Positions 28,176 through 38,200 of a stretch of DNA of 64,000 bases are shown here, piece after piece. A program made the position numbers and the translations under genes. This stretch comes from Olleya marilimosa CAM030 (GTDB lineage Bacteria > Bacteroidota > Bacteroidia > Flavobacteriales > Flavobacteriaceae): assembly GCF_000518485.1 (NCBI RefSeq), contig NZ_JADR01000007.1, forward strand, positions 222,069 to 286,068. The letters run 5' to 3'. Position 1 is the first letter of the stretch. Each line of letters opens with the position of its first letter. The notes beneath the pieces were generated by a model. The model did not search any database. It saw only the letters and a program-made list of their open reading frames with translations, and was not told the origin of the DNA.

Positions 28176-29498
28176 ATGTTAAAAAAACCAAAATTAAGCT
28201 TCTGGCAAATACTGAATATGAATGTTGGATTTTTCGGAATTCAATATAGTTTTGGTCTACAACAAAGTGCAGTAACACCAATTTATGATTTTTTAGGTGC
28301 AAGTCCAGATCAAATTCCAATTTTACACCTTGCTGGTCCAGTGACTGGGTTGTTAGTTCAGCCAATTATTGGAGCATTAAGTGATAAAACATGGAGTCCA
28401 AAATTTGGAAGACGTAAACCTTTTTTTTTAATAGGTGCAATTGTATGCAGTTTAGCTCTTCTGGCATTTCCTTTTAGCAGTTCATTATGGATGGCTGCAG
28501 GATTACTTTGGATTTTAGATGCAGGAAATAATACAGCTATGGAACCTTATAGAGCATTAATAGCAGATAAACTTGATGATGACCAACAACCTTTAGGTTT
28601 TCAGATGCAAAGTTTTTTTACAGGATTAGGACAAGTATTAGCTAACTTATCTTTATTTATATTCCCTTTAATTTTCATTGGCTCAACAGGATCTTTACCT
28701 ACTTGGGTTTATGCGTCATTCTTTTTAGGTGCATTTTGTTCAATAGCTTCAATTATATGGAGTATTAGCAAAACGGAAGAGATTCCGCCAACACCAGAAG
28801 AATTAGAAAAACTCAAAGAAAAAAGAAGCGTGTTTGGGCCATTAATTGAAATTTTTTCAGCTATAAAAGATATGCCTAGGGTTATGTGGCAATTAGCTTT
28901 AGTCTACTTGTTTCAATGGTACGCATTGTTTTGCTATTGGCAAAACTCTTCAAAAAGTGTAGCCTTATCTGTCTGGAATGCCACACCTGATAATAAAGAA
29001 GCATACAGCGAAGCTGTAAGTTGGACAGGATTAGTAAACGGATGGTATAATGTAGTTACTTTTTTAGTCGCTTTTGCACTAGTAGGATTTGCTAAAAAAT
29101 ATAGTGCAAAAAAAGTACATGCATTTTGTTTGTTGATTGCTGCAATAGGATTTTTAGCATTTCCACACATTCAAAATAAAAACTTGTTATTTTTTGCTAT
29201 AACAGGATTTGGAATTGGTTGGGCAAGTATGATGGGAATACCCTATTTAATGATTGTTGCAGACATACCCAAAGAACGCTATGGAGTATATATGGGTATT
29301 ATTAATATGATGATTGTTATACCAATGATAATTCAAACTCTATCATTTGGTTATATTTTAAAGTATTTTTTAAATAATGATCCACGTATGGCAATCTCTT
29401 TTGCTGGTGTACTTTTAATAATCAGTGCAATATTAACACTATTCATTAAAAGTAAAAACAATATAAAAAACGTGAAGATTCAGCCTACTGGGCATTAA
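28176..29498 (+). CDS. MFS sugar transporter, SLC45/GPH-like
   Basis: A 440-residue inner membrane protein with about twelve hydrophobic helices. Between helices 2 and 3 is GALSDKTWSPKFGRRKPFFL, and further on DAGNNTAMEPYRALIADKL; both are typical of the SLC45/SUT group of disaccharide-proton symporters. Placement between a TonB receptor and a sugar kinase plus phosphorylase supports uptake of an intact disaccharide such as sucrose. The start is 4 bp after the glutaredoxin-like gene. Confidence 0.88.
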   Translation: MLKKPKLSFWQILNMNVGFFGIQYSFGLQQSAVTPIYDFLGASPDQIPILHLAGPVTGLLVQPIIGALSDKTWSPKFGRRKPFFLIGAIVCSLALLAFPFSSSLWMAAGLLWILDAGNNTAMEPYRALIADKLDDDQQPLGFQMQSFFTGLGQVLANLSLFIFPLIFIGSTGSLPTWVYASFFLGAFCSIASIIWSISKTEEIPPTPEELEKLKEKRSVFGPLIEIFSAIKDMPRVMWQLALVYLFQWYALFCYWQNSSKSVALSVWNATPDNKEAYSEAVSWTGLVNGWYNVVTFLVAFALVGFAKKYSAKKVHAFCLLIAAIGFLAFPHIQNKNLLFFAITGFGIGWASMMGIPYLMIVADIPKERYGVYMGIINMMIVIPMIIQTLSFGYILKYFLNNDPRMAISFAGVLLIISAILTLFIKSKNNIKNVKIQPTGH

Positions 29499-29521
29499 AA
29501 CTTTTTAAATTACATTTTATT

Positions 29522-30448
29522 ATGAAAAACATAGACATTCTATGTGTAGGAGAGGTGTTAATTGATTTTATTGGTCATCAGCCTGAAGCCTTAATAAACG
29601 AAACAAGAGATTATCACCGATTTTTAGGTGGCTCTCCAACAAATGTAGCAATGAATTCAGCAAGATTAGGGCTAAATTCAGTATTGGTATCCTCAGTTGG
29701 TAATGACGGTTTAGGAGAGTATATATTTAAAAAATTGGCCGAAGTTGGTGTTAATGCATCCAATATTAACATCATTCAAAAAAAACCAACTAGTGTGATT
29801 TTTGTGTCTAGGTCATCGGGTACACCTGATTTTATACCTTACAGAGAAGCAGATTGTGTTATTACAGAAGATCAAATAACAACAAAAACATTAAAAGACA
29901 CCAAAATTTTTCATACCACTTGTTTTGCTCTAAGTAAAGATCCTGCGCAAGCAACAATACTAAAAAAAGCAGAAGAAGCATTTAATTTAGGATGTCAATT
30001 AAGTATAGATATCAATTATGCGGATAAATTATGGAATAGTAAAAATGAAGCTTTAAAAATAATTAAAGCTTATTGTAAGTTTAATCCTTTGGTTAAAATA
30101 AGTGAAGATGATATGCTTAGATTGTTTGGAAAAAAATTACCAGACGAAGAAATTTTTTCATTTTTCCATGCCGAAGGCGTTGACACTGTATGTTTAACTC
30201 TAGGAAGTCAAGGCGTTAAATTATCTCAAAAAAACAAACAAATTTTACAGTTACCTGCAATTAAAATTGAAAAAATCATGGATGCTACAGGAGCAGGAGA
30301 CGCTTTTTGGTCAGGATTTTTGTATGCTTATAGTCAGAAAAAAACAATGAAGGAATGCTTGGATGTAGCACTTAAATTAGCAGCGCTAAAACTTCAAAAT
30401 GTGGGCAGGTTACCTGAAAACATTAATATTGTCTCTAAATTACTTTAA
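29522..30448 (+). CDS. PfkB-family sugar kinase, probably fructokinase
   Basis: The 308-residue protein has the PfkB N-terminal motif GGSPTNVAMNSARLG and the C-terminal catalytic motif DATGAGDAFWSGFL with the base Asp. Members with this pattern phosphorylate fructose or related sugars with ATP. Its place next to a sucrose-phosphorylase-like enzyme suggests that it captures released fructose as fructose 6-phosphate. The gene lies 23 bp after the transporter and 31 bp before the phosphorylase. Confidence 0.9.
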   Translation: MKNIDILCVGEVLIDFIGHQPEALINETRDYHRFLGGSPTNVAMNSARLGLNSVLVSSVGNDGLGEYIFKKLAEVGVNASNINIIQKKPTSVIFVSRSSGTPDFIPYREADCVITEDQITTKTLKDTKIFHTTCFALSKDPAQATILKKAEEAFNLGCQLSIDINYADKLWNSKNEALKIIKAYCKFNPLVKISEDDMLRLFGKKLPDEEIFSFFHAEGVDTVCLTLGSQGVKLSQKNKQILQLPAIKIEKIMDATGAGDAFWSGFLYAYSQKKTMKECLDVALKLAALKLQNVGRLPENINIVSKLL

Positions 30449-30479
30449 GTTTTTTCTAGTAATAAAAATATATATTCAA

Positions 30480-32210
30480 ATGTCAGAAATTACTATCTCA
30501 AATGGTGTCATGTTTAATGCTTATCCAGATAGCATTGGTGAAAAATGGAGCGATACCATAAAATTATTAAAAACACCAGAATTCAAAGATGCATTTTCTT
30601 TGTTTTATGTCCTTCCTACATTTTTTAATAGTGATTTAGATAGAGGTTTTTCTATCATAGATTACAATTTAAATGAAGATTTAGTTACTACTCAAGATTT
30701 GCGTGATTTAGATAATTTAAATATCAAACTTAAATTTGACATTGTATTAAATCATTTATCAGTAGCATCTCCACAGTTTAAAAACTTATTAAAATACGGA
30801 GAACAGTCAAAATACAAAGATTTTTTTATAAACTGGAATCAGTTTTGGGGTAATAATGGAAGCATGGATAATCAAGGTGTTGTTATTCCAGAAAAAAAAT
30901 ATTTGGATAAATTATTTATGCGTAAATCAGGGCTTCCAATATTAAAAGTACCATTTCCGGATGGTAGCCAACAGCCCTATTGGAATACTTTTTATCAAGA
31001 TATAAAATATCAAGAAATTTCAATTAACGACCTTAAACAGGTACCCAATCTAATCCCTGAGGATGCTGTGTTAATTTGCGAAAAAATAAATCAATTAATT
31101 CAAAATAATCAAGATGTATCGCAAATTGATTTAGGAAAACTTACAAGTTTTAAACCAGAAATATTGAAAGTTGTAAATAGTAAAAGACACTATTTAGGGC
31201 AAATGGATGTAAATGCAAAATCGCCATTAATTTGGGAATTTTATGAAGAAACTTTAGAAAAAGTTAATGGTTATGGCTGCAACATTTTGCGATTAGACGC
31301 TTTTGCATATTTGCATAAAGAAGTAGGGCAATCCAATTTTTTTAATAAACCTGGAACTTGGGATTATTTAGAACGCATAAAAAAAATAGCTCAAAAAAAT
31401 AATTTAATGCTGTTACCAGAGATTCATGCCGAATATGGTTTAGGATTACATGATGAAGTAGCGAGTAAAGGCTATTATATTTATGATTTTTTTCTACCAG
31501 GATTAGTCATTCATACTTTAGAAACAGGTTGTAATACTGCACTTTTAAAGTGGATAAATGAAATAGTGACTAAAAAATATAAAACCGTAAACATGTTAGG
31601 CTGTCATGATGGAATACCTGTCTTAGATCTAAAAGGAAAAGCGGTTAATGGTAATTATAATGAAGGTTTATTGGAGGATAAAGAAATAGAAGCCATAATG
31701 GAGACCATAATAAGTCGTGGTGGACGTGTTAAAAACCTTTATGGTCCATCAGGTACAAAAATATCTTACTATCAAGTAAATGCGACTTTTTTTAGCGCTT
31801 TAGGAGAAGATGAAAAAAAATTACTATTGGCTCGAGCTATTCAAATGTTTGTGCCAGGAATACCTCAAGTATGGTATTTGGATATTTTTGCGGGAAAAAA
31901 CGATTATGAGGCTGCAGATAATGCTGGAAGTGGAGGACATAAAGAAATTAATAGAACAACCTTAAGTCATGATGATATTGAGGCAGGACTAAAAAAAGAT
32001 ATTGTACTTAAACAATTAGAGATAATTAAAATAAGAAATACATGTCATGCCTTTACTGGAAATGTAGACATAAATACGTCTAATAAAAACACATTAGACA
32101 TAACATGGCAAACCCAAAACAGTCAAGCACAACTTTTAGCAGATCTTAAAAACTTGTCGTTTACAATACAAGTAACAGAAAATAATCAAACAAAAACATA
32201 TCATTATTAA
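30480..32210 (+). CDS. GH13 subfamily 18 glucoside phosphorylase, probably sucrose phosphorylase
   Basis: Predicted to split sucrose with phosphate into glucose 1-phosphate and fructose in the cytoplasm. The 576-residue protein shows the GH13_18 catalytic triad: nucleophile Asp273 in ILRLDAFAY, acid/base Glu314 in LLPEIHAEYG, and Asp377 in GCHDGIPVLDL. An early VLNHLSVASPQF block also resembles sucrose phosphorylases. About 70-80 residues precede the nucleophile beyond the length of the Bifidobacterium enzyme, mostly around residues 180-255. The ATG at 30480 is preferred; the frame extends further upstream into the kinase gene. Glucosylglycerate or other GH13_18 specificities cannot be excluded. 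Confidence 0.88.
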   Translation: MSEITISNGVMFNAYPDSIGEKWSDTIKLLKTPEFKDAFSLFYVLPTFFNSDLDRGFSIIDYNLNEDLVTTQDLRDLDNLNIKLKFDIVLNHLSVASPQFKNLLKYGEQSKYKDFFINWNQFWGNNGSMDNQGVVIPEKKYLDKLFMRKSGLPILKVPFPDGSQQPYWNTFYQDIKYQEISINDLKQVPNLIPEDAVLICEKINQLIQNNQDVSQIDLGKLTSFKPEILKVVNSKRHYLGQMDVNAKSPLIWEFYEETLEKVNGYGCNILRLDAFAYLHKEVGQSNFFNKPGTWDYLERIKKIAQKNNLMLLPEIHAEYGLGLHDEVASKGYYIYDFFLPGLVIHTLETGCNTALLKWINEIVTKKYKTVNMLGCHDGIPVLDLKGKAVNGNYNEGLLEDKEIEAIMETIISRGGRVKNLYGPSGTKISYYQVNATFFSALGEDEKKLLLARAIQMFVPGIPQVWYLDIFAGKNDYEAADNAGSGGHKEINRTTLSHDDIEAGLKKDIVLKQLEIIKIRNTCHAFTGNVDINTSNKNTLDITWQTQNSQAQLLADLKNLSFTIQVTENNQTKTYHY

Positions 32211-32277
32211 AATTTAATTAATCAAAGATTATTAAAAGTCTCTCTCATTTTTTTTATGTTCAAACGTCTTAAAAACT

Positions 32278-32285
32278 TACATTTG
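32278..32285 (+). promoter_or_regulatory. -7 element of maeB
   Basis: TACATTTG matches TAnnTTTG and lies 27 bp before the maeB ATG. No -33 TTTG is seen. Confidence 0.5.
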
Positions 32286-32312
32286 TAATTCACTAAAACT
32301 TAAAGTGAAATT

Positions 32313-34610
32313 ATGAGCAAACAAAGTAGACGTCGTGAAGCTTTAGTATATCATGCAAAGCCAACTCCAGGTAAAATAAAAGTAGTTCCAACAAAAAAAT
32401 ATGCAACCCAAAGGGATTTAGCCTTAGCTTATTCTCCAGGTGTGGCAGAACCTTGTTTAGAAATTGAAAAAGACGTTAATAACGTTTATAAATATACAGC
32501 TAAAGGTAACCTTGTAGCAGTAATAACTAATGGTACCGCAGTTTTAGGATTGGGTAATATTGGTCCAGAAGCCTCTAAGCCAGTAATGGAAGGTAAAGGC
32601 TTGTTATTTAAAATCTTCGCAGATATTGATGTTTTTGATATTGAAGTGGATACTGAAAATGTTGAAGAATTTATTCAAACGGTAAAAATGATAGCTCCAA
32701 CGTTTGGAGGTATTAACCTAGAAGATATTAAAGCACCTGAAGCTTTTGAGATAGAAAGACGCTTAAAAGAGGAACTTGATATTCCTGTAATGCATGATGA
32801 CCAACATGGTACTGCAATCATTTCTGCAGCAGCATTATTAAACGCATTAGAGCTTTCTGATAAAAAAATTGAGGACGTTAAAATCGTAGTAAGTGGTGCA
32901 GGTGCAGCAGCAATTTCTTGTACGCGTTTATATTTAGCATTTGGTGCTAAACGTGAAAACGTTGTCATGTTAGACAGTAAAGGGGTAATTAGAGATGACA
33001 GAGATAATTTAACATCTCAGAAAGCAGAATTTGCAACTCACCGTAAAATTGATACACTAGATGAAGCAATGATAGACGCTGACGTTTTTGTTGGTTTATC
33101 AACTTCAGATATTGTGACGCCTGCTATGTTATTAGTTATGGCTAAAAACCCTATAGTATTTGCTATGGCTAATCCAGACCCAGAAATTGGGTATGATTTG
33201 GCAATTGCAACACGTAAGGATATTATTATGGCTACAGGTAGAAGTGACCATCCTAATCAGGTTAATAATGTACTAGGATTTCCGTTTATTTTTAGAGGTG
33301 CTTTAGATGTTAGAGCAACTAAAATTAACGAAGCTATGAAAATGGCAGCAGTAAAAGCATTAGCTGATTTAGCAAAAGAGTCTGTACCTGAACAGGTAAA
33401 TATTGCCTATGGCGAAACGCGTTTAACTTTTAGTAAAGACTATATTATACCTAAACCATTTGATCCAAGATTAATTGCAACAGTACCTCCAGCTGTAGCA
33501 AAAGCAGCAATGGAAAGTGGTGTTGCTCAAGAGCCAATTGAAGATTGGAAAAAATACGAAGAGCAATTATTGGATAGATTAGGCAATGATAATAAAATTG
33601 TAAGATTATTATTAAACAGAGCTAAGCTAGATCCAAAACGTGTTGTTTTTACAGAGGCGGACTCGTTAGATGTATTAAAAGCAGCTCAAATAGTGTATGA
33701 AGAAGGCGTTGCTATACCAATTTTATTAGGTAGAAAAGAAGAAATTGAACGCTTAAAAGAGGAGTTAGAGTTTGATGCAGATGTGCTAATTATAGACCCA
33801 AAATCTGACGAGCAACTAGAACAAAAAAACAAGTACGCTAAAATATATTGGGAACAACGTAGAAGAAAAGGAGTAACGTTATTATTAGCTGAAAAGTTAA
33901 TGAGAGAACGTAACTACTATGCAGCAATGATGGTTAATGAAGGTGATGCAGATGCTTTAATTTCTGGGTATTCTCGTAGTTATCCTTCCGTTGTAAAACC
34001 AATGTTAGAACTTATAGGATTGGCACCAGGATCAACAAGAATAGCGACTACCAATGTTATGATGACGCAACGTGGTCCAATGTTTTTAAGTGACACGTCA
34101 ATAAATATTAATCCATCAGCACAAGATTTAACCAAGATTGCGCAAATGACCGCTAAAGTGGTTAAAATGTTTGGAATGGAACCAATTATGGCAATGACTT
34201 CTTATTCTAACTTTGGCTCATCAAAAGACCAAACAGCTACTAAAGTTAGAGAGGCAGTATCTTATTTACATAAAAGACATCCTGACTTATTAGTAGATGG
34301 AGAGTTACAAACAGATTTTGCTTTAAATAGTCAAATGTTAACAGATAGTTTTCCATTTTCTAAACTAGCAGGTAAAAAAGTTAACACACTAATATTTCCT
34401 AACTTAGAGTCTGCAAACATTACTTATAAGTTATTAAAAGAACTTAATAATGCAGAGTCCGTAGGACCAATTATGATGGGAATGCGAAAACCAGTCCACA
34501 TCTTACAATTGCATGCAAGTGTTGATGAGATTGTAAACATGACTGCAATTGCAGTTATTGACGCTCAGCAAAAGGAAAAATGGGAAAAAAACTTAGAAAA
34601 TAAGAACTAA
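32313..34610 (+). CDS. maeB: NADP-dependent malic enzyme with phosphotransacetylase-like C-terminal domain
   Basis: Decarboxylates malate to pyruvate with formation of NADPH. The 765-residue protein has the MaeB layout: malic enzyme catalytic and NAD(P)-binding domains (about 1-415, with [25 protein letters not shown] and a GAGAAAISC dinucleotide motif), then a PTA-like domain (about 430-765) that has no catalytic role in known MaeB proteins but senses metabolites. It is monocistronic, with its own promoter. Confidence 0.95.
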   Translation: MSKQSRRREALVYHAKPTPGKIKVVPTKKYATQRDLALAYSPGVAEPCLEIEKDVNNVYKYTAKGNLVAVITNGTAVLGLGNIGPEASKPVMEGKGLLFKIFADIDVFDIEVDTENVEEFIQTVKMIAPTFGGINLEDIKAPEAFEIERRLKEELDIPVMHDDQHGTAIISAAALLNALELSDKKIEDVKIVVSGAGAAAISCTRLYLAFGAKRENVVMLDSKGVIRDDRDNLTSQKAEFATHRKIDTLDEAMIDADVFVGLSTSDIVTPAMLLVMAKNPIVFAMANPDPEIGYDLAIATRKDIIMATGRSDHPNQVNNVLGFPFIFRGALDVRATKINEAMKMAAVKALADLAKESVPEQVNIAYGETRLTFSKDYIIPKPFDPRLIATVPPAVAKAAMESGVAQEPIEDWKKYEEQLLDRLGNDNKIVRLLLNRAKLDPKRVVFTEADSLDVLKAAQIVYEEGVAIPILLGRKEEIERLKEELEFDADVLIIDPKSDEQLEQKNKYAKIYWEQRRRKGVTLLLAEKLMRERNYYAAMMVNEGDADALISGYSRSYPSVVKPMLELIGLAPGSTRIATTNVMMTQRGPMFLSDTSININPSAQDLTKIAQMTAKVVKMFGMEPIMAMTSYSNFGSSKDQTATKVREAVSYLHKRHPDLLVDGELQTDFALNSQMLTDSFPFSKLAGKKVNTLIFPNLESANITYKLLKELNNAESVGPIMMGMRKPVHILQLHASVDEIVNMTAIAVIDAQQKEKWEKNLENKN

Positions 34611-34632
34611 TTTGATGTAAAGATAATTTTCT

Positions 34633-34640
34633 TACATTTG
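34633..34640 (+). promoter_or_regulatory. -7 element of ruvA
   Basis: TACATTTG matches TAnnTTTG, 21 bp before the ruvA ATG. It would also drive sprA, which follows directly. Confidence 0.5.
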
Positions 34641-34661
34641 AAGGGTTAACAGCAAAATCAA

Positions 34662-35243
34662 ATGATTACACACATACAAGGAAAGTTGGTAGAAAAAAAT
34701 CCAACAGATGTCGTTATAGATTGTAATGGCGTTGGATATAAGCTAAATATTTCGCTACACACATACTCCCAAATTCCTGATCAAGAAAATTTAAAGTTAT
34801 ATACGCATCTTCAAATAAGGGAAGATGCGCATACTTTATACGGTTTTGCATCAACGTCAGAAAGGGAGTTGTTTAGACTATTAATTTCAGTAAGTGGTAT
34901 TGGCGCAAATACTGCTAGAACCATGCTGTCGTCTTTAACTCCAAAACAAATTAGAGAAGGTATAGCTGTGGATGATGTTGCATTAATTCAATCTATAAAA
35001 GGAATTGGTGTTAAAACAGCGCAACGTGTCATTATAGATTTAAAAGATAAAATCTTAAAAATTTACGATATAGACGAAGTTTCTGTAACTCAAAGCAATA
35101 CTAATAAAGATGAAGCGTTATCTGCTTTAGAAGTATTAGGTTTTGCTAAAAAACAAGCAGAAAAAGTACTGGATAAAATTGTCAAAGATCAACCAGAAGC
35201 TAACGTAGAAACAATCATCAAACTAGCCTTAAAAAATTTATAA
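34662..35243 (+). CDS. ruvA: Holliday junction DNA-binding protein RuvA
   Basis: RuvA binds Holliday junctions and loads the RuvB motor. The 193-residue protein starts MITHIQGKLVEKNPTDVVID, the usual OB-fold N-terminus. It has helix-hairpin-helix motifs with ISVSGIGANTARTML and IKGIGVKTAQRVI, and a C-terminal UBA-like domain around EALSALEVLGFAKKQAEKV. It is followed 6 bp later by sprA; ruvA-sprA adjacency is a common arrangement in Flavobacteriaceae. Confidence 0.96.
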   Translation: MITHIQGKLVEKNPTDVVIDCNGVGYKLNISLHTYSQIPDQENLKLYTHLQIREDAHTLYGFASTSERELFRLLISVSGIGANTARTMLSSLTPKQIREGIAVDDVALIQSIKGIGVKTAQRVIIDLKDKILKIYDIDEVSVTQSNTNKDEALSALEVLGFAKKQAEKVLDKIVKDQPEANVETIIKLALKNL

Positions 35244-35249
35244 TTTATT

Positions 35250-38200
35250 TTGAATACAAGTCAACTTAGCTTTTATAAATCCCTTAAACATTTTTTGCTA
35301 ACCGCTTTTGCGTTGTTAGTGTCCGCATTTTCTTTTGCTCAAGAAGAAAATGAAGTAGAACAGGATAGTACCAAAACAGGTTTTAGTTTAGGAACTATAC
35401 AAATGCAAAATCCATCAAGTATAGAATCTAAATATACTTATGACCCTGTAACAGATCGATATATTTATACAGAGACCGTTGGACAATTTAATATCAATTA
35501 TCCAATAATTTTAACTCCAGATGAGTATTTAGATTTAGTATCAAGCCAAAATTTAAAATCTTATTATAAAGACAAAATTGACGCTTATGATGGTAAAAAA
35601 GGAGATGTAAAAGCTGCTCAAAAAAACTTAATACCAGAGTTTTATGTAAATTCTAGTTTTTTTGAAAGTATTTTTGGGGAAGGACCAATATCCATTGTAC
35701 CACAAGGTACTGTAGAGATGGATTTAGGAGTCTTGTTTACAAAGCAAGATAATCCATCGTTTTCTCCAAGAAACAGACGTAATTTTTCTTTTGATTTTGA
35801 CCAACGTATCAGTCTAAGTATGATCGGTAAAGTAGGATCAAGATTACAAGTAACTACTAATTATGATACACAATCTACTTTTGACTTTCAAAATTTAATT
35901 AAGTTAGAATACACACCAACCGAAGATGATATTATTCAAAAAATAGAAGTTGGTAACGTTAGTATGCCAATTAATAGCTCTTTAATTTCTGGAGCACAAA
36001 GTCTATTTGGTGTAAAAACACAATTAAAATTTGGAAAAACTACAATCACAGGAGTATTCTCTGACCAACGTTCTGACGCTAGGTCAGTAACTGCACAAGG
36101 AGGAGGAACCTTAGACGAGTTTGAGTTTTTTATCAGAGATTATGACGAGAATCGTCACTTTTTCTTAGGGCAATATTTCCGTAATAACTATGATAAAGCT
36201 TTAGAGAATTACCCTTTTATTAACAATAATATACAGATTACTAGAATTGAAGTTTGGGTAACTAACAGAAGTAATAGAACAGAGAATGTTAGAAACTTTG
36301 TAGCTTTTCAAGATTTAGGAGAAACTGGTATCATTGGTAATCCAGGTGTATCAGTTACTGGAGGACCTAATGCATTTCCGGATAACGGAAACAATGGTTT
36401 AGATCCAACTAATATTGGTAATGCTGGTTCTCAATTAAATAGTGCAATTAGAGATATTGCAACAGTGCAAAGCGGAATTTCAATTTCAGGATTTAATGAA
36501 GGTTTTGATTATGCAAAACAAGAAAATACTAGAAAATTAATAGAAGGTCAAGAATATACCCTAAACACACAATTGGGTTATATTTCTTTAAATCAAAGAT
36601 TAAATAACGACGAAGTCTTAGCAGTTGCTTACCAATATACAGTCGGAGGACAAGTGTTTCAGGTAGGAGAGTTTGCTAATGATGGTATTGGAGCAACAGA
36701 TGTTGCAGTAAATACAGATGGAGAAGTTACCAATGTGACTAATAACGCTTTAATTTTAAAGCTTTTAAAAAGTAGTATTACTAGTGTCTCTCAACCAATA
36801 TGGGACTTAATGATGAAAAATGTTTATGATACAGGCGCTTTTCAATTAACTCAAGAAGATTTTAAACTAAACATTTTTTATAACGAATCTGCTCCAGTAA
36901 ACTATATCACTGCTGTAGAAGGAACACCTTTTGGTACTGATTTTGAAGGTGAGCCTATAGATCAAACCACATTATTGCGCTTATTTAATTTTGATAGGCT
37001 AAACTACAATAACGATCCGCAAACTAATGGAGACGGTTTTTTTGACTTTGTGCCAGGTATTACTGTAATTCCGCAAAACGGAAAAATTGTATTTACTAAA
37101 GTCGAACCTTTTGGACGTTATTTATTTGATGTTTTAGATAACGATGGTAACACAGGAAATAACAGTACGGATTATGAGGCTGATATTTACGCCAATGCTA
37201 ATCAAGAAAAGTATGTTTACGATTTGCTGTATAAAGCAACAAAAACAGCTGCGTTAGACGAGAGTCAAAAAAATAAATTCCAAATTAAAGGACGTTATAA
37301 ATCTTCAGGAGGTGACGGAATCCCAATTGGTGGATTTAATGTGCCAAGAGGATCTGTTCGTGTATCTGCAGGAGGACGTGTTTTAGTAGAAGGACAAGAT
37401 TATACAGTTAATTACCAGTTAGGACGTGTTTATATAATAGATGAAGGTTTAAAAGCGTCTAACATACCAATTGAAGTGTCAACTGAAAATAATTCTATTT
37501 TTGGACAACAAACTAAGCGTTATACAGGATTAAATGTAGAGCATAAGTTTAATGACAACTTTGTAATAGGTGGTACGTATATTAATTTAAACGAGCGTCC
37601 AATAACTCAAAAAGCCAATTATGCTAATGAGCCTATAAATAATACCATACTTGGATTTAATGCTAACTACTCTTCAGAGTTGCCATTTTTATCTAGGTTG
37701 GTTAACAAATTACCAAATATTGACACAGATGCACCATCTAATATTTCGGTTAGAGGTGATTTTGCATACCTGTTACCAGGAGCACCAAAAGGAACAGATT
37801 TTAATGGTGAAGCAACTGCATATATTGATGATTTTGAGGGTACACAAAACGGAATAGATCTTAAATCTGCTCAGTCATGGAGTTTGTCAAGTAGACCACT
37901 TAATGTAAATAATTCAACTGCTTTAGATAATAACGGAATCGAAAACGGTTATGGTAGAGCTATGCTTAACTGGTACACTATTGATCCTATTTTTTATGGT
38001 AGTCAAAGACCAACCGGAATATCAGACGATGATATGTCTAGCTTATATACTAGTAGAGTATTTGTTAACGAGCTGTTTCCGCAACAAGACATTGCACAAG
38101 GTCAAACATCAGTTTTAAACACATTAGATTTAACGTATTACCCACAAGAACGTGGTCCTTATAACTTTGAGCCAGGGACAGAAAGTGGAGTAATACCAAA

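Noticed and set aside
30399..30479. Longer start of the GH13_18 gene inside the kinase gene
   Set aside because: The extra 27 residues overlap the kinase coding sequence and are hydrophobic with no homology to the enzyme; ATG 30480 fits.
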